Notes: generated by a model from the sequence alone, not told the origin. DNA of 64,000 nt from CBDIBC01 sp965276635 (GCA_965276635.1 CBDIBC010000004.1:558001-622000), one strand, 5' to 3'. Positions 54,296 to 63,821 are shown, numbered from the stretch's first letter. Program-made: numbers and translations.

Positions 54296-54780
54296 GGCGC
54301 CACCACCAGGGCCGACGCGACCTCGGCCGAGATCCGGCGCTGCCGGATGCCGGCGAGGGCGGCGCGCAGCGCCGGGACCATGGCACGGGCTGCCACGGGG
54401 TCGACCCGCTGCGGGAGCAGCTTGAGGATGTCGCCGGCCCGGTGATCGTCCGGTACGTCGTCGCCGCGAGGCACGACCAGCACGTGGAAGTGCGGGTACG
54501 TCTCGCCGAAGGCCAGCAGGTAGGTCGCAGGGGTACCGTTCACCTCGGTGACGGCTGCAACGAGGTCACGGGCGCGGCGACCGAAGCTGTCTACCTCGTC
54601 GTCGGACAGGGCGGTGATCCGTTCCGCATGCCGGCGCACCCGGAGGACGACCCATCCCGGCACCTCGTAGCCGGGGAGGACCTCGGCTGCCCACAGCTCG
54701 TCACGAAAGACGACCGCAGAGTCGGCGGCGTCCTCGGTAACGCAGAGCAGGCAGTCGTCATCTCGGGATCGTCGAGCCAC
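54292..54780 (-). CDS. HIT-domain protein
   Basis: A 162-aa histidine-triad protein. CLLC near the N-terminus and YPHFHVLVVPR, the HxHxx core of nucleotide hydrolases/transferases; the final His of the triad position is replaced by Val-Pro-Arg, so activity may be altered. GTG start 3 bp after the VOC gene stop. An unusual member of a catabolic operon. Confidence 0.85.
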   Translation of the reverse strand: MARRSRDDDCLLCVTEDAADSAVVFRDELWAAEVLPGYEVPGWVVLRVRRHAERITALSDDEVDSFGRRARDLVAAVTEVNGTPATYLLAFGETYPHFHVLVVPRGDDVPDDHRAGDILKLLPQRVDPVAARAMVPALRAALAGIRQRRISAEVASALVVAP

Positions 54781-54783
54781 CGG

Positions 54784-55356
54784 TCAGCTGGCGCCGATGA
54801 GGATCGGCATCGGGTCGGGCAGCACCGTTTGGAGTGCCCAGGCCCGGTCGCACAGCTCGTCGGCGCTGACACCGGCGCGACGGGCGGCCAACAGGCGCTC
54901 CGGGTCATACGCCGGGCCGACCGAATCGCCCGCGTACTCGGGCCCGCGCATGTACGCAGTGGCATCGTCCGGGTCGGCGAACCTGTCGATCTGCAGCTCG
55001 ACCATGTTGCCGTCCGGGTCCCGGTAGTACATGGAGACGGTGATGCCGTGAGCGATGCAAACGGCGGGCCGGATCCCCTGGTCCCGCAGCTGCTCGTAGC
55101 GCTCCAGCAGGTCGTCGATGCTGGCGAAGGTGTACGCCGCATGGTGCATCGATGCGGTGGCCGGCGTCTTTCGCTCGAGCTGGACGGGTGCCTTGATGAA
55201 CGCCACCCGGTGGTGCTCGCCGTCGAAGGTGATGAACCCCAAGCCGTCGTCCTCGTAGACGACGTGCGCGCCGAGTACGGCGCAGTACCAGTCGATCATC
55301 TCCTTCGGCTGGCTCGTCTGGAAGACGTTGTGGGCGAAGGTGGGCGTTGCAGTCAT
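54784..55356 (-). CDS. VOC-family (type I extradiol-like) dioxygenase
   Basis: A 190-aa vicinal-oxygen-chelate protein with two beta-alpha-beta-beta-beta modules. Metal ligands consistent with His in FAHNVFQ, His in SMHHAAYTF and Glu in NMVELQID. Similar proteins are annotated as catechol or biphenyl-diol dioxygenases. Perfect AAAGGAG RBS before ATG 55356. Probably the ring-cleavage enzyme of the operon. Confidence 0.88.
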   Translation of the reverse strand: MTATPTFAHNVFQTSQPKEMIDWYCAVLGAHVVYEDDGLGFITFDGEHHRVAFIKAPVQLERKTPATASMHHAAYTFASIDDLLERYEQLRDQGIRPAVCIAHGITVSMYYRDPDGNMVELQIDRFADPDDATAYMRGPEYAGDSVGPAYDPERLLAARRAGVSADELCDRAWALQTVLPDPMPILIGAS

Positions 55357-55399
55357 TGTGGCTCCTTTCTGAGGTTGGCGTGACGATGGGCGCTCGAGG

Positions 55400-56254
55400 T
55401 CACCCTGCAGTTGGCGGGACAAAGCGGTTGCGCATCGAGCCGATGTCTTCGATGGTGGTGACGAGCTCGTCACCGGGATGGAGCAGCACCTTCGGGTCGC
55501 GAGCCCAGCCGATACCTGCGGGCGTACCGGTGAAGATGACGTCGCCCGGAAGGAGTGGGAGGATCGCGGACAACCTGGCCACGATCTCGGCGACGGGGAA
55601 GATCATGAGCTTGGTGCGTGAGCGCTGCATCTGGACACCGTTGAGGCTGCAGCCGATCTCGAGGTCGTCGCGGTCGGCGAGCTCGTCGGGGGTCACCAGG
55701 CTCGGGCCGAGCGGCGAGAAGCCGGGGAACGACTTGCCGAGGTTGAACTGCGGCGTCGGCGGCCGCAGTTGCAGCTCCCGCTCGGAGATGTCCTGGCCGA
55801 CGGTCACGCCCGCCACGTGTCGCCAGGCGTCGGCGGCAGCCACGCGGTAGGCGCGCCGGCCGATGACCACGACGAGCTCGGCCTCGAAGTCGACCGATCC
55901 GGCGGGGACCTCGATCTCCGCCCGCGGTCCTGTGATCGAGGAAGGGAACTTGGTGAAGACCACCATGGCATCGCTCGTCATACCCATGCCCGCCTCTTCG
56001 GCGTGGTCGATGTAGTTGAAGCCGAGCGCGAACACCTGGCGCGGATCGGGAGCGGGGGGGCCGAGCGTGACCTCGTCGAGTGCCCGGACCTCGGCCGTAC
56101 CGTCCGGGCCGGCAGCCCAGTCCCGGAAGTCGGCCCAGTTGGCGTAGACGCCCTGGACGCCGGGCCCGAACCTCCCGCCGCTGGCCGTTGCGACGTCGAC
56201 GACACCACCGTCGACGACTAGGCCGAGCCGGCCGTTCGTGTTGACGATCTTCAT
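55400..56254 (-). CDS. Fumarylacetoacetate hydrolase (FAH) family protein
   Basis: A 284-aa FAH-fold enzyme. ALGFNYIDHAEEAG, metal-binding Glu residues in SVDFEAELVVVIGR, GVTVGQDISER, and FTGTPAGIGWARDP. Family reactions include hydrolysis of acylpyruvates, 2-oxopentenoate hydration and oxalocrotonate decarboxylation, all downstream of ring cleavage. GAGGAG RBS. Confidence 0.92.
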   Translation of the reverse strand: MKIVNTNGRLGLVVDGGVVDVATASGGRFGPGVQGVYANWADFRDWAAGPDGTAEVRALDEVTLGPPAPDPRQVFALGFNYIDHAEEAGMGMTSDAMVVFTKFPSSITGPRAEIEVPAGSVDFEAELVVVIGRRAYRVAAADAWRHVAGVTVGQDISERELQLRPPTPQFNLGKSFPGFSPLGPSLVTPDELADRDDLEIGCSLNGVQMQRSRTKLMIFPVAEIVARLSAILPLLPGDVIFTGTPAGIGWARDPKVLLHPGDELVTTIEDIGSMRNRFVPPTAG

Positions 56255-56275
56255 GCCACTCCTCGTGTCGGGGCC

Positions 56276-57361
56276 TCAATCATGCTCAGTTTGGCGGCCT
56301 CTCACACCGTTGATGCGCAGTGAGCGCCGGATCGCCGCGGTGCGGGCGGTGGGTGCCTTCTGGTACTGCGCGAAGCCGATGGCCGCGAGCAGTGCCACGC
56401 CGTCGAAGAGGTCGGGGAGCCAGATGGGGGCGCCGCCGAGTTGGAGCCCCTTGACACCAACGGCGAGCACGGCGACGGCCACCAACGTGCCGCCCACGTT
56501 GAAGCGGCCACCGCGGAATTGGGTCGATCCGAGGAAGGCTGCGGCGAAGGCGGGGAGGAGGTAGCCCTGGGCGACCGTCGGATCACCGGTCGCCAGCTGG
56601 GAGGTGCCGAGGATGCCGCCCAGCGCGGCGATGACCCCGCACGTGATCGTGGCCAGCAGGACCACCCGCGACGTCCGGACTCCGGCCAGCCTGGCCGCTT
56701 CGACGTTGCCACCTGTTGCGTAGATCCGCCGCCCGAGTGCGGTCCGGTCGAGGAAGTACCAGACGATCAGCGAGACGACGGCGAGTACGTAGACGGGGTA
56801 GGTGACACCGAACAGCTCGTCGGTGGCGATTCTCTGAAACGAGCTCCCGAGGTCGAGGATCTGCTGGCTACCGGACATCCAGTTGGTGGTGGCGATGAGG
56901 ATCGAGCTGAGGGCCAACGTCCCGATCATCGACGGTATGTGGGCCCGGACGATGAGGGTCGTCAGGACCAGCCCGACCGCTGCCCCCGCGACCAGGCTGA
57001 GCAGGATCGCAGCCGGGATGGGCAGGCCCTGGCGGGCCAGGAGCCACGCCACCAGGATGGCGCCGAGCCCGGCCTCGGCGCCGATCGCCAGGTCGACGAC
57101 ACCCGCCGACAGCGTCACCACGAGGGCGATCGCTACCAGGCCGCTGACCGCCTGGTTGTCCAGCAGCAGCTGCCAGGTCTTGATGGTGAGGAAGGTGGAC
57201 GGCTCCCACACCGAGAACACGATGAACAGCAGCCCGAATATGTAGATGGCGCTGGCGTTGCGCAGCGAGAGTGAGCGGCGCAGGCGGGAGCGGGCGGGTG
57301 GCCCATCGGTTTGCGACACGTCGGCGACGGGTGCCGGACGGGTTGCGGGTGTCACCGTCAC
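56276..57361 (-). CDS. ABC transporter permease (RbsC/BPD_transp_2 type)
   Basis: A 361-aa membrane protein with about ten TMs and the RbsC-like ATPase-contact loop TGGNVEAARLAGVRTSRV. GTG start 57361 overlaps the ATPase stop (GTGA). Forms a homodimeric pore for the importer with the adjacent ATPase and lipoprotein. Confidence 0.93.
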   Translation of the reverse strand: MTVTPATRPAPVADVSQTDGPPARSRLRRSLSLRNASAIYIFGLLFIVFSVWEPSTFLTIKTWQLLLDNQAVSGLVAIALVVTLSAGVVDLAIGAEAGLGAILVAWLLARQGLPIPAAILLSLVAGAAVGLVLTTLIVRAHIPSMIGTLALSSILIATTNWMSGSQQILDLGSSFQRIATDELFGVTYPVYVLAVVSLIVWYFLDRTALGRRIYATGGNVEAARLAGVRTSRVVLLATITCGVIAALGGILGTSQLATGDPTVAQGYLLPAFAAAFLGSTQFRGGRFNVGGTLVAVAVLAVGVKGLQLGGAPIWLPDLFDGVALLAAIGFAQYQKAPTARTAAIRRSLRINGVRGRQTEHD

Positions 57362-58947
57362 GTGGGCACCTCCTGCAGTCGTAGGTCCGTCGGTTGCGCG
57401 AGCGAGTCGGTGCTCAGCGCAGCACGGAGGAGCGCGGCCTCGGTCAGTGCGGCACCGCCCAACTCGCCGACGACCCGACCCCCGTCGATCAGCAGGACGC
57501 GGTTGCAGACCAAAGCCAGCTCCTTGGCGTCGCTGGAGCTCATGAGAACGGCGCCTCCCTGCGCGGCGCAGCGCTGGACGAGCTGGTAGATCGTGGCCTT
57601 GGCGCCGACATCGACACCCTGTGTGGGCTCGTCGAGCAACAGCAGATGGGGGTCGGTACGCAGCCACTTGGCGAGCACGACCTTCTGCTGGTTGCCCCCG
57701 CTGAAGGAGGCAAGCGGCCGGTTCGGCAGGGGAGGCCGCAGCTCGACTTGCGCTGCCCACCGCCGGGCGTCGGCCATCTCCGCTCTCGGGTCGATGGCAC
57801 CGAACCGGTGTCGCAGACGGCGGAGCGCCGGGAGGGTCAGGTTCTCGCGCATGCTCATCGCCATGACGGCGCCGAGTCGGTGCCGGTCGGCCGGCACGAA
57901 GGCCACGCCGCGCTCGATGGCAGTCGCTATGTCACCCGCAGGTAGCGCCTCGCCTGCCACGGCAACCCGCCCCCGATGGGCGCGGTCGGCGCCGAAGACG
58001 AGGGAGTTGATGTCCTCGCGACCTGAGCCGAGCACGCCCGACACGCCGACCACCTCACCGGCGTGGACACGGAACGTCATCCCGTGCACCTGCTTGCCGT
58101 GCAGGTCGTCGACTTCCAGGATGATCGCGCCGGTGTCGACGGATGCAGGGTGGGCGCTGGCGACAGCAGAGCCGACGATCGCCTTGACGAGGGAATCGTC
58201 GTCGATGTCCCCGGCTCCGGCATCGGTCACCGCCCTGCCATCGCGCAGCACCACGACGCGATCGGCTAGGGCGCGGACCTCGTCGAGGCGGTGGGAGATG
58301 AAGATGATGCCGGCACCTGCGGCGGCAACGCGACGCACGGCGTCGAACAACCTGACGACCTCGTCGCGATGGAAGGCGGTGGTCGGCTCGTCGAGGACCA
58401 GCACGTTGTTCGGGTGCGACCAGCCGTCGAGTGCTCGGGCGATGGCGACGATGGCCCGCTCGGCTGGCGACAGGAGGGCCACTGGAGCCCTGACGTCGAT
58501 AGCGGCGCCGAAGCGGGAGGTCAGCTCGGCGGCCGTGTCGTGCTCGGACCGCCGTGTCGGAGTGCACCACCTGCGCCCGAGCGGCCGGGCGAGATCGAGG
58601 TTCTCCGTCGTGCTCAGCATCGGGAGCAAGCCGAGGTCCTGGTGGATGAAGTGCAGCCTGTGCCTCTCACGGCCAAGTGGCACCAGTTGCGAGCCATCGC
58701 TCACCTCGATGGTGCCGCCGGGATCGGGCTGGTGTATCCCGGCGAGGAGCTTCACGAGCGTGGACTTCCCGGAGCCGTTCTGGCCGAGGACGGCCAGGAT
58801 CTCACCGGCGCGCACCTGCAGCGACAGATCCTGGAGCGCCATGGTGTCGACGAAGGTCTTCGAGAGGTGCGAGACCTCGAGCAACACCGGCCGCTCCCCG
58901 GCGGGGCCGCCGGACGCCCCGTCCGTCGGCCGTCGGCCGTCGGTCAC
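57358..58947 (-). CDS. ABC transporter ATPase, tandem domain (RbsA type)
   Basis: A 529-aa protein with two nucleotide-binding domains. First: Walker A GQNGSGKST, signature LLSPAERAIVAIARAL, Walker B VLVLDEPTT. Second: degenerate Walker A GVLGSGRED (no Lys), intact signature SFSGGNQQKVVLAKWL and LLLLDEPTQG, as usual for RbsA. GTG start overlaps the lipoprotein stop (GTGA). Confidence 0.95.
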   Translation of the reverse strand: MTDGRRPTDGASGGPAGERPVLLEVSHLSKTFVDTMALQDLSLQVRAGEILAVLGQNGSGKSTLVKLLAGIHQPDPGGTIEVSDGSQLVPLGRERHRLHFIHQDLGLLPMLSTTENLDLARPLGRRWCTPTRRSEHDTAAELTSRFGAAIDVRAPVALLSPAERAIVAIARALDGWSHPNNVLVLDEPTTAFHRDEVVRLFDAVRRVAAAGAGIIFISHRLDEVRALADRVVVLRDGRAVTDAGAGDIDDDSLVKAIVGSAVASAHPASVDTGAIILEVDDLHGKQVHGMTFRVHAGEVVGVSGVLGSGREDINSLVFGADRAHRGRVAVAGEALPAGDIATAIERGVAFVPADRHRLGAVMAMSMRENLTLPALRRLRHRFGAIDPRAEMADARRWAAQVELRPPLPNRPLASFSGGNQQKVVLAKWLRTDPHLLLLDEPTQGVDVGAKATIYQLVQRCAAQGGAVLMSSSDAKELALVCNRVLLIDGGRVVGELGGAALTEAALLRAALSTDSLAQPTDLRLQEVPT

Positions 58948-60071
58948 CCCGGGAGCTGCCACAGAGTGGCGAAGCGCTGGGCGACATCGGGGTAGCCGGT
59001 CCAGCCCTCGGAGATGTCCGTGCCGGTGATGTCGTTCTTCGTGAGGAACTGCATGTCGGCCCCGAGGTTGGACGGCGCGGTCGTCTGGCCCGCCATGAGT
59101 CGGAGGGCGGCGTTGACCTGCATCCAGATCTGGACATTGAAGTCGAGGGCGAGCCCGGCGGTCAGGCCGCCGTCCCGGATGTCCTGGAGGTTGCTGGGGG
59201 TTGGGGCGAAACCCAGTGTGGTCGGCGACAGGTGGGCGTCGGTGAGGGCCGCAGCCAGGCCGGTGGCCCCTTCCATCGACGCGAACACGACCGTATTGGT
59301 CGTCGGGTGCGACTGCAGGTAGCTGACCACCTGGCTGGGCGCCGTTTTCCCGAAGGTCGTGACCGACAACTGCTGGTAGCTGGCCTTGCACCCGGGGCAA
59401 CGCTGCGGCAGCGTCTGGGCGAAGCCCGACTGCATCCCCGCAGAGAAGGTGAGCTCCGGTGTCCCGAAGAACACGACGTTCGCGTTGGGCCCCTTGTTCG
59501 CCGTCACCCAGTCGGCCATGAGTTGGCCGGCGAGGACGGTGCTCGCCTGGCCGCCGATGGATTCCTGCACACCGTACGGCTCACCCCCTACGACACCACC
59601 GCCGACCACCGCCGAGCCGTCGGTGTGCAACGTGTGCAGGTAGTTGCCGTACAGCTGTGGCTCGGTGGCGCCGATGAGCACCGCCGCAGGCTTGTCCGCC
59701 AACGCAGTGGCAGCCGCCGCCTGCGAACTGGTCGCAGACGATCCCGAGTTGACGACGATGAGCTTGCCGCCCACCGCCTTGATCGGGAACGGGAGCAGCT
59801 GGGCGAAGATGGCGCAGACGGGCGCCGAGCACTGCAGGAAGACGAACTTGCTCCCAGCTGCCGGCAGCTTGGCCAGCGTCTGGGTTGCCGGGAAGGGACT
59901 TGGATGCCCGACGTAGGAAGCGATCGCCTGCTGTGCGCCGGCCCGGTCGCCGGGCTGGTTCGCCGACGGGGCCGAGGTCGTCTTGCTGCTGCCGCACGCG
60001 GTCGCAGCGAGTACGACCGCGGCCAGCCCTATCAGCGTGGCGCGCCGTCCAGACGAGTACTTATGCATCAT
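58944..60071 (-). CDS. Substrate-binding lipoprotein of the ABC importer
   Basis: A 375-aa type I periplasmic-binding-fold lipoprotein. Lipobox LAATAC with Cys26. Two lobes; Cys pairs CSAPVC and CPGC probably form disulfides. GGGGGAG RBS before the double ATG. First gene of the nine-gene operon. Ligand unknown: sugar-type by family, but linked here to aromatic catabolic genes. Confidence 0.9.
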   Translation of the reverse strand: MMHKYSSGRRATLIGLAAVVLAATACGSSKTTSAPSANQPGDRAGAQQAIASYVGHPSPFPATQTLAKLPAAGSKFVFLQCSAPVCAIFAQLLPFPIKAVGGKLIVVNSGSSATSSQAAAATALADKPAAVLIGATEPQLYGNYLHTLHTDGSAVVGGGVVGGEPYGVQESIGGQASTVLAGQLMADWVTANKGPNANVVFFGTPELTFSAGMQSGFAQTLPQRCPGCKASYQQLSVTTFGKTAPSQVVSYLQSHPTTNTVVFASMEGATGLAAALTDAHLSPTTLGFAPTPSNLQDIRDGGLTAGLALDFNVQIWMQVNAALRLMAGQTTAPSNLGADMQFLTKNDITGTDISEGWTGYPDVAQRFATLWQLPG

Positions 60072-60120
60072 TCCGAACTCCCCCCGTGTTCACTCGATCT
60101 CGCAACGGCGATGTCTAGCA

Positions 60121-60135
60121 GCTATATGTTATAAC
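60121..60135 (+). promoter_or_regulatory. Candidate operator/promoter motif, copy 1
   Basis: GCTATATGTTATAAC, AT-rich in a 70% GC background, overlaps the perfect palindrome TGTTATAACA (60127-60136). It lies in the divergent region, 28 bp before the amidohydrolase ATG and 50 bp from the lipoprotein start. 13 of 15 bases match copy 2. Confidence 0.55.
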
Positions 60136-60162
60136 AGCAAGAACTACGACCAGGATGTGGCC

Positions 60163-61326
60163 ATGTCCTCGACCGACACCGACGAGCCCCGGACCCTCAT
60201 TCGCAATGTGCGTGTCTACGACTCCGGAGCACTCAGCGAACCGACGTCGGTCCTCCTCGAGGGAGATCGCATCCGGGCGATCGAGCCAGATATCGACGGC
60301 GACGGCGCAGGGGCTGTGGACGGCACGGGGTGCGTGCTGTTGCCCGGCCTCATCGACGCGCACGTGCACCTGCAGGGCCTGTCGAACTTGGAGCAACTCG
60401 CCCGGGCCGGCGTCACGACGGCGCTGGACATGGCCTGCTGGCCGCGTGAGCTGGTCGACGAGCTGCGCGGACGACGCGGGCTCACCGACATCCGCAGCGC
60501 CGGCATCCCGGCCACGGCGCCGGGCACGACCCACAGCAAGATGCCGGGGCGGCCCGACTCCGCCCTCGTCTCCGGACCGGACGATGCGGAGGGCTTCGTT
60601 GGCGACCGGCTGGCCGAGGGATCGGATTACATCAAGCTGATCGCAGACGTACCGGGACCCGACCAAGCCACGCTCGACGCACTCGTCGTCGCCGCCCACC
60701 GGCAGGGCCGCCTCACGGTGGCGCACGCCGCGACCCTTGCTCCCTACCGGATGGCGCTGGCGGCGGGCACCGATGTGGTCACGCACGCTCCATTGGACGC
60801 CGTGCTCGACGATGCCAGCGTGGCCCGGGTGGTCACCGACGGCACCGTCACGGTGCCGACCCTCACCATGATGGACGCGGTGGCCCGCCGTTTCTTCGGC
60901 TCAGGCGCTGAGCGACCCGCTGATGACGCACCCAGCGGAGGACCCGGCTACCACAACGCACGACGGTCCGTCCAACTCCTGCACGATGCGGGTGTCCCCA
61001 TCCTGGCGGGCACCGATGCCAACGCCACGGCCGGTGCCCCAGCCGCCATCCCCCACGGCGAGAGCCTGCACCTCGAGCTCGAATTGCTCGTCGAGGCCGG
61101 CCTCACCCCGGCCGAGGCGATCTCGGCGGCCACCTGGCTGCCGGCCAAGCACTTCGGTCTGCCCGACCGGGGCGCCATACGACCCGGGCTGCGCGCCGAC
61201 GTGGTCCTGGTGGAAGGCGACCCGCTCGCCGACATCACCACGACCCGCCACGTGCAGCGAGTCTGGTGCGCCGGCATCGAGGTTGCCTTCCAACCGCCAT
61301 CGTCGCCTGCAGGAGAAGAGGAGTGA
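60163..61326 (+). CDS. Metal-dependent amidohydrolase (imidazolonepropionase-like)
   Basis: A 387-aa amidohydrolase. Metal ligands in DAHVHLQG, Lys in DYIKLIADV, His in TVAHAATL and VVTHAPL, Asp in LAGTDANA. Composite C-terminal beta domain (ADVVLVEGDPLADI). Probably opens a lactone, cyclic amide or ester. Divergent from the importer operon and coupled to the aldehyde dehydrogenase. Confidence 0.92.
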   Translation: MSSTDTDEPRTLIRNVRVYDSGALSEPTSVLLEGDRIRAIEPDIDGDGAGAVDGTGCVLLPGLIDAHVHLQGLSNLEQLARAGVTTALDMACWPRELVDELRGRRGLTDIRSAGIPATAPGTTHSKMPGRPDSALVSGPDDAEGFVGDRLAEGSDYIKLIADVPGPDQATLDALVVAAHRQGRLTVAHAATLAPYRMALAAGTDVVTHAPLDAVLDDASVARVVTDGTVTVPTLTMMDAVARRFFGSGAERPADDAPSGGPGYHNARRSVQLLHDAGVPILAGTDANATAGAPAAIPHGESLHLELELLVEAGLTPAEAISAATWLPAKHFGLPDRGAIRPGLRADVVLVEGDPLADITTTRHVQRVWCAGIEVAFQPPSSPAGEEE

Positions 61327-61328
61327 CG

Positions 61329-62804
61329 ATGGGCCAGCTCGACGAGGTGACCACCGCAACCACCCACTACATCAACGCGACGTGGACGGCCAGGGGTGGC
61401 CCGACCTTTCCCGACCGCAACCCGTACAACGACACCGTCGTGGCCGAGATCGCAGCGGGCGGGCCGTCCGACGCCCGGGCCGCGGTGGCGGCCGCTCAGG
61501 CCAGCTTCCCGGACTGGGCGTCGACGCCACCCGGTGAGCGCCAACGGCTGTTCCTGAAGGCCGCCGACATCACCGAGCGCCGACGAGCGGAGATCGTTTA
61601 TGTTCTCGCCGTCGAGTCCGGCTGCGCCGCCCCCTTCGCCAACTTCCAGATCTCGTGGTCGGTGAGCCTGCTGCGCCAGGTGGCGAGCTGGGGCTACCTA
61701 CCCTGCGGCGAGGTGCTGCCGAGCGACACGCCCGGTCGGTTCGCGATGGCCGTGCGCAAGCCGCTCGGCGTCGTCGCCGGCTTCACCCCATGGAACGGCG
61801 CCTTCAACCTGGCGTGGCGGACCATCGCCTTGCCGATGGCGTTCGGCAACACGGTGGTCATCAAGCCCTCCGAGGAGGCACCGATCTCGGCCGGGCTGTT
61901 GCACGCCGAGATCGCCGCCGAGGCCGGCTTCCCCGCCGGATCGCTCAACGTCGTGGTCCACGCCCCGGGCGACGCACCCGCCATCAGTGCGGTGTTCATG
62001 GCCAGCAGCGCAGTGCGCTGCATCAACTTCACTGGCTCGGCGGCGACGGCACGCGTGCTCGCGGAGCAGGCCGGACGGGTGCTCAAACCGATCGTGCTGG
62101 AGTTGGGTGGCTACAACCCGATGATCGTGCTGCGCGACGCCGACCTAGCCCACGCGGTGGACGCGGCCATCTTCGGTGCCTTCTTTCACCAGGGCCAGAT
62201 CTGCCTCTGCACGAGGAAGGTGCTCGTCGAGCGGCCGATCCACGACGCATTCGTCGACGCGTTGGCGGCGCGGGCCTCCGCTCTCACGTCCGGTGACCCC
62301 GCCGACCCGGCCACCGTCATCGGGCCGTTGATCAACGACCGAGCCGTTCGGCTGGTCGACGAACGGGTCCAGGACGCGATCGCCCGGGGAGCGCGAGTGG
62401 CGGCCGGCGCCCGGTCGCAGGGGCGGGTGTACGAGCCGACCGTACTCGTCGACGTCCCGCCGGAGTCCGTGGTCACGCTGGGCACCGAGGAGACCTTCGG
62501 CCCCGTCCTCGTGGTCGAGGCCGTCGATGACGCCGAAGAGGCGCTGCTGCGGGCACAGGCCACGCCGTACGGGTTGAGTGCGGCCATTATGACCGGCGAC
62601 CAGGATCGCGGGCTCGACCTGGCGAGCCGCCTCGACGCGGGGATCGTGCACGTCAACGCCCCGACGCTGGTCGGCGAGCCGTCCCTGCCCAACGGCGGGG
62701 TGAAGGACAGCGGCTGGGGCCGCTCTGGCCGCTACGCAATCGAGGATTTCACCGAGATCCGGCTCACCACGCTCAACCGCGGTCCCCGCCTGTACCCGAT
62801 CTGA
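61329..62804 (+). CDS. Aldehyde dehydrogenase
   Basis: A 491-aa NAD(P)-dependent ALDH. FTPWNGAFNL, VIKPSEEAP, FTGSAATARVL, Glu in LELGGYNP, catalytic Cys in QGQICLCTRK, EETFGPVL. ATG 61329 has GAGGAG 6 nt upstream; a GTG 6 nt earlier overlaps the previous stop. In context it may oxidise a muconic-semialdehyde-like product, or vanillin- or benzaldehyde-like compounds. Confidence 0.95.
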   Translation: MGQLDEVTTATTHYINATWTARGGPTFPDRNPYNDTVVAEIAAGGPSDARAAVAAAQASFPDWASTPPGERQRLFLKAADITERRRAEIVYVLAVESGCAAPFANFQISWSVSLLRQVASWGYLPCGEVLPSDTPGRFAMAVRKPLGVVAGFTPWNGAFNLAWRTIALPMAFGNTVVIKPSEEAPISAGLLHAEIAAEAGFPAGSLNVVVHAPGDAPAISAVFMASSAVRCINFTGSAATARVLAEQAGRVLKPIVLELGGYNPMIVLRDADLAHAVDAAIFGAFFHQGQICLCTRKVLVERPIHDAFVDALAARASALTSGDPADPATVIGPLINDRAVRLVDERVQDAIARGARVAAGARSQGRVYEPTVLVDVPPESVVTLGTEETFGPVLVVEAVDDAEEALLRAQATPYGLSAAIMTGDQDRGLDLASRLDAGIVHVNAPTLVGEPSLPNGGVKDSGWGRSGRYAIEDFTEIRLTTLNRGPRLYPI

Positions 62805-62822
62805 CCGGCCCCGGCCTGGCGC

Positions 62823-63800
62823 TCAGCAGCCGAGCAGGCGCTCGGCGTTGCCGTGCGCGATCTTGTCGAGATCGTCGGGGCTGACAGGCGCCCGGAGCAG
62901 GAAGTCTGTCGCCTTGGCACTCTCGGCGAAGGGGTGATCGACGGAGAACATGATCCGGTCTGCGCCAAAGACCGTCAGGGCACACTGCAGCGGGGCGACC
63001 GTGGTGTATGCCGAGGTCGTGAGGTGCAGGTTGCGCCGGGCTGTCTCGGCAACCGACGCGGTGTGATCCCTGAGCAGGGGGCTGAGCATCTCGTCCGCCC
63101 TCGCCAGGGAGAACGGCAGCATCTCCCCCATGTGCCCGACGATGACCTGCAGGGCGGGGTGGCGCTCGAAAACGCCCGCGACGATCATCCGCAGCACGTG
63201 CATCCCGCACTCGGCGTGCCAACCCCAGCCCGCAGTCGCCAGCGCAGCTGAGACATCCGGATCCAGCCCCGAGTAGTACGCCTCATGGACCGAGGGAGGT
63301 GGGGGCGCCGGATGCAGGTAGATGGGGACGCCGAGCTGCTCGGCACAGGCGAGCACTGGCTCGACGGAGGGATGGTCGAGGAACACGCCATTGGTCTGGC
63401 CGTGGATCATCGTGCCCAGGCAGCCGAGGTGGTCGACGGCGCGGCGCAGCTCCGCCACCGCGAGCTCAGGAGCCGACATCGGCAAGGTGGCGAACGCCTG
63501 GAAGCGATCGGGATGGGCTTCGACGGTCGTCGCCATCCGATCGTTGAGCGCGCGGGAGACCGAGAGCGATGTGTCCGCATCAAGCCCCTGCACGATGTAC
63601 GCCAACGCCGAGAGCACCTGCAGGTCGATCCCTGCGGTGTCCATCACGCGCAGGCGACCCTCACCGAGGTCGTCGAGCTCGGCGGCCCGGCGACCGGCTC
63701 GGCTACCGAGGTCGAGGGTGGCGGAACCCAGGATGTCCTGAGGGAAGGTGTGCTCCTCGAGTGCGATGACCCTCACGAACGGTGAGCGCCGCCGGGGCAC
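62823..63800 (-). CDS. Amidohydrolase 2 family decarboxylase (gamma-resorcylate decarboxylase/ACMSD-like)
   Basis: A 325-aa TIM-barrel protein. IALEEHTF (metal-binding ExxH type rather than HxH), IYLHPAPP, VIVGHMGEMLPF and the catalytic Asp in FSVDHPF match the gamma-resorcylate / carboxyvanillate decarboxylase subgroup. GTG 63800 has AGGAG 4 nt upstream. It may remove CO2 from a hydroxybenzoate to give the phenol used by the monooxygenase. Convergent with the ALDH gene, 18-bp gap. Confidence 0.9.
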   Translation of the reverse strand: MPRRRSPFVRVIALEEHTFPQDILGSATLDLGSRAGRRAAELDDLGEGRLRVMDTAGIDLQVLSALAYIVQGLDADTSLSVSRALNDRMATTVEAHPDRFQAFATLPMSAPELAVAELRRAVDHLGCLGTMIHGQTNGVFLDHPSVEPVLACAEQLGVPIYLHPAPPPPSVHEAYYSGLDPDVSAALATAGWGWHAECGMHVLRMIVAGVFERHPALQVIVGHMGEMLPFSLARADEMLSPLLRDHTASVAETARRNLHLTTSAYTTVAPLQCALTVFGADRIMFSVDHPFAESAKATDFLLRAPVSPDDLDKIAHGNAERLLGC

Positions 63801-63821
63801 CCGTCTCCTGGTCCTCTCCCC

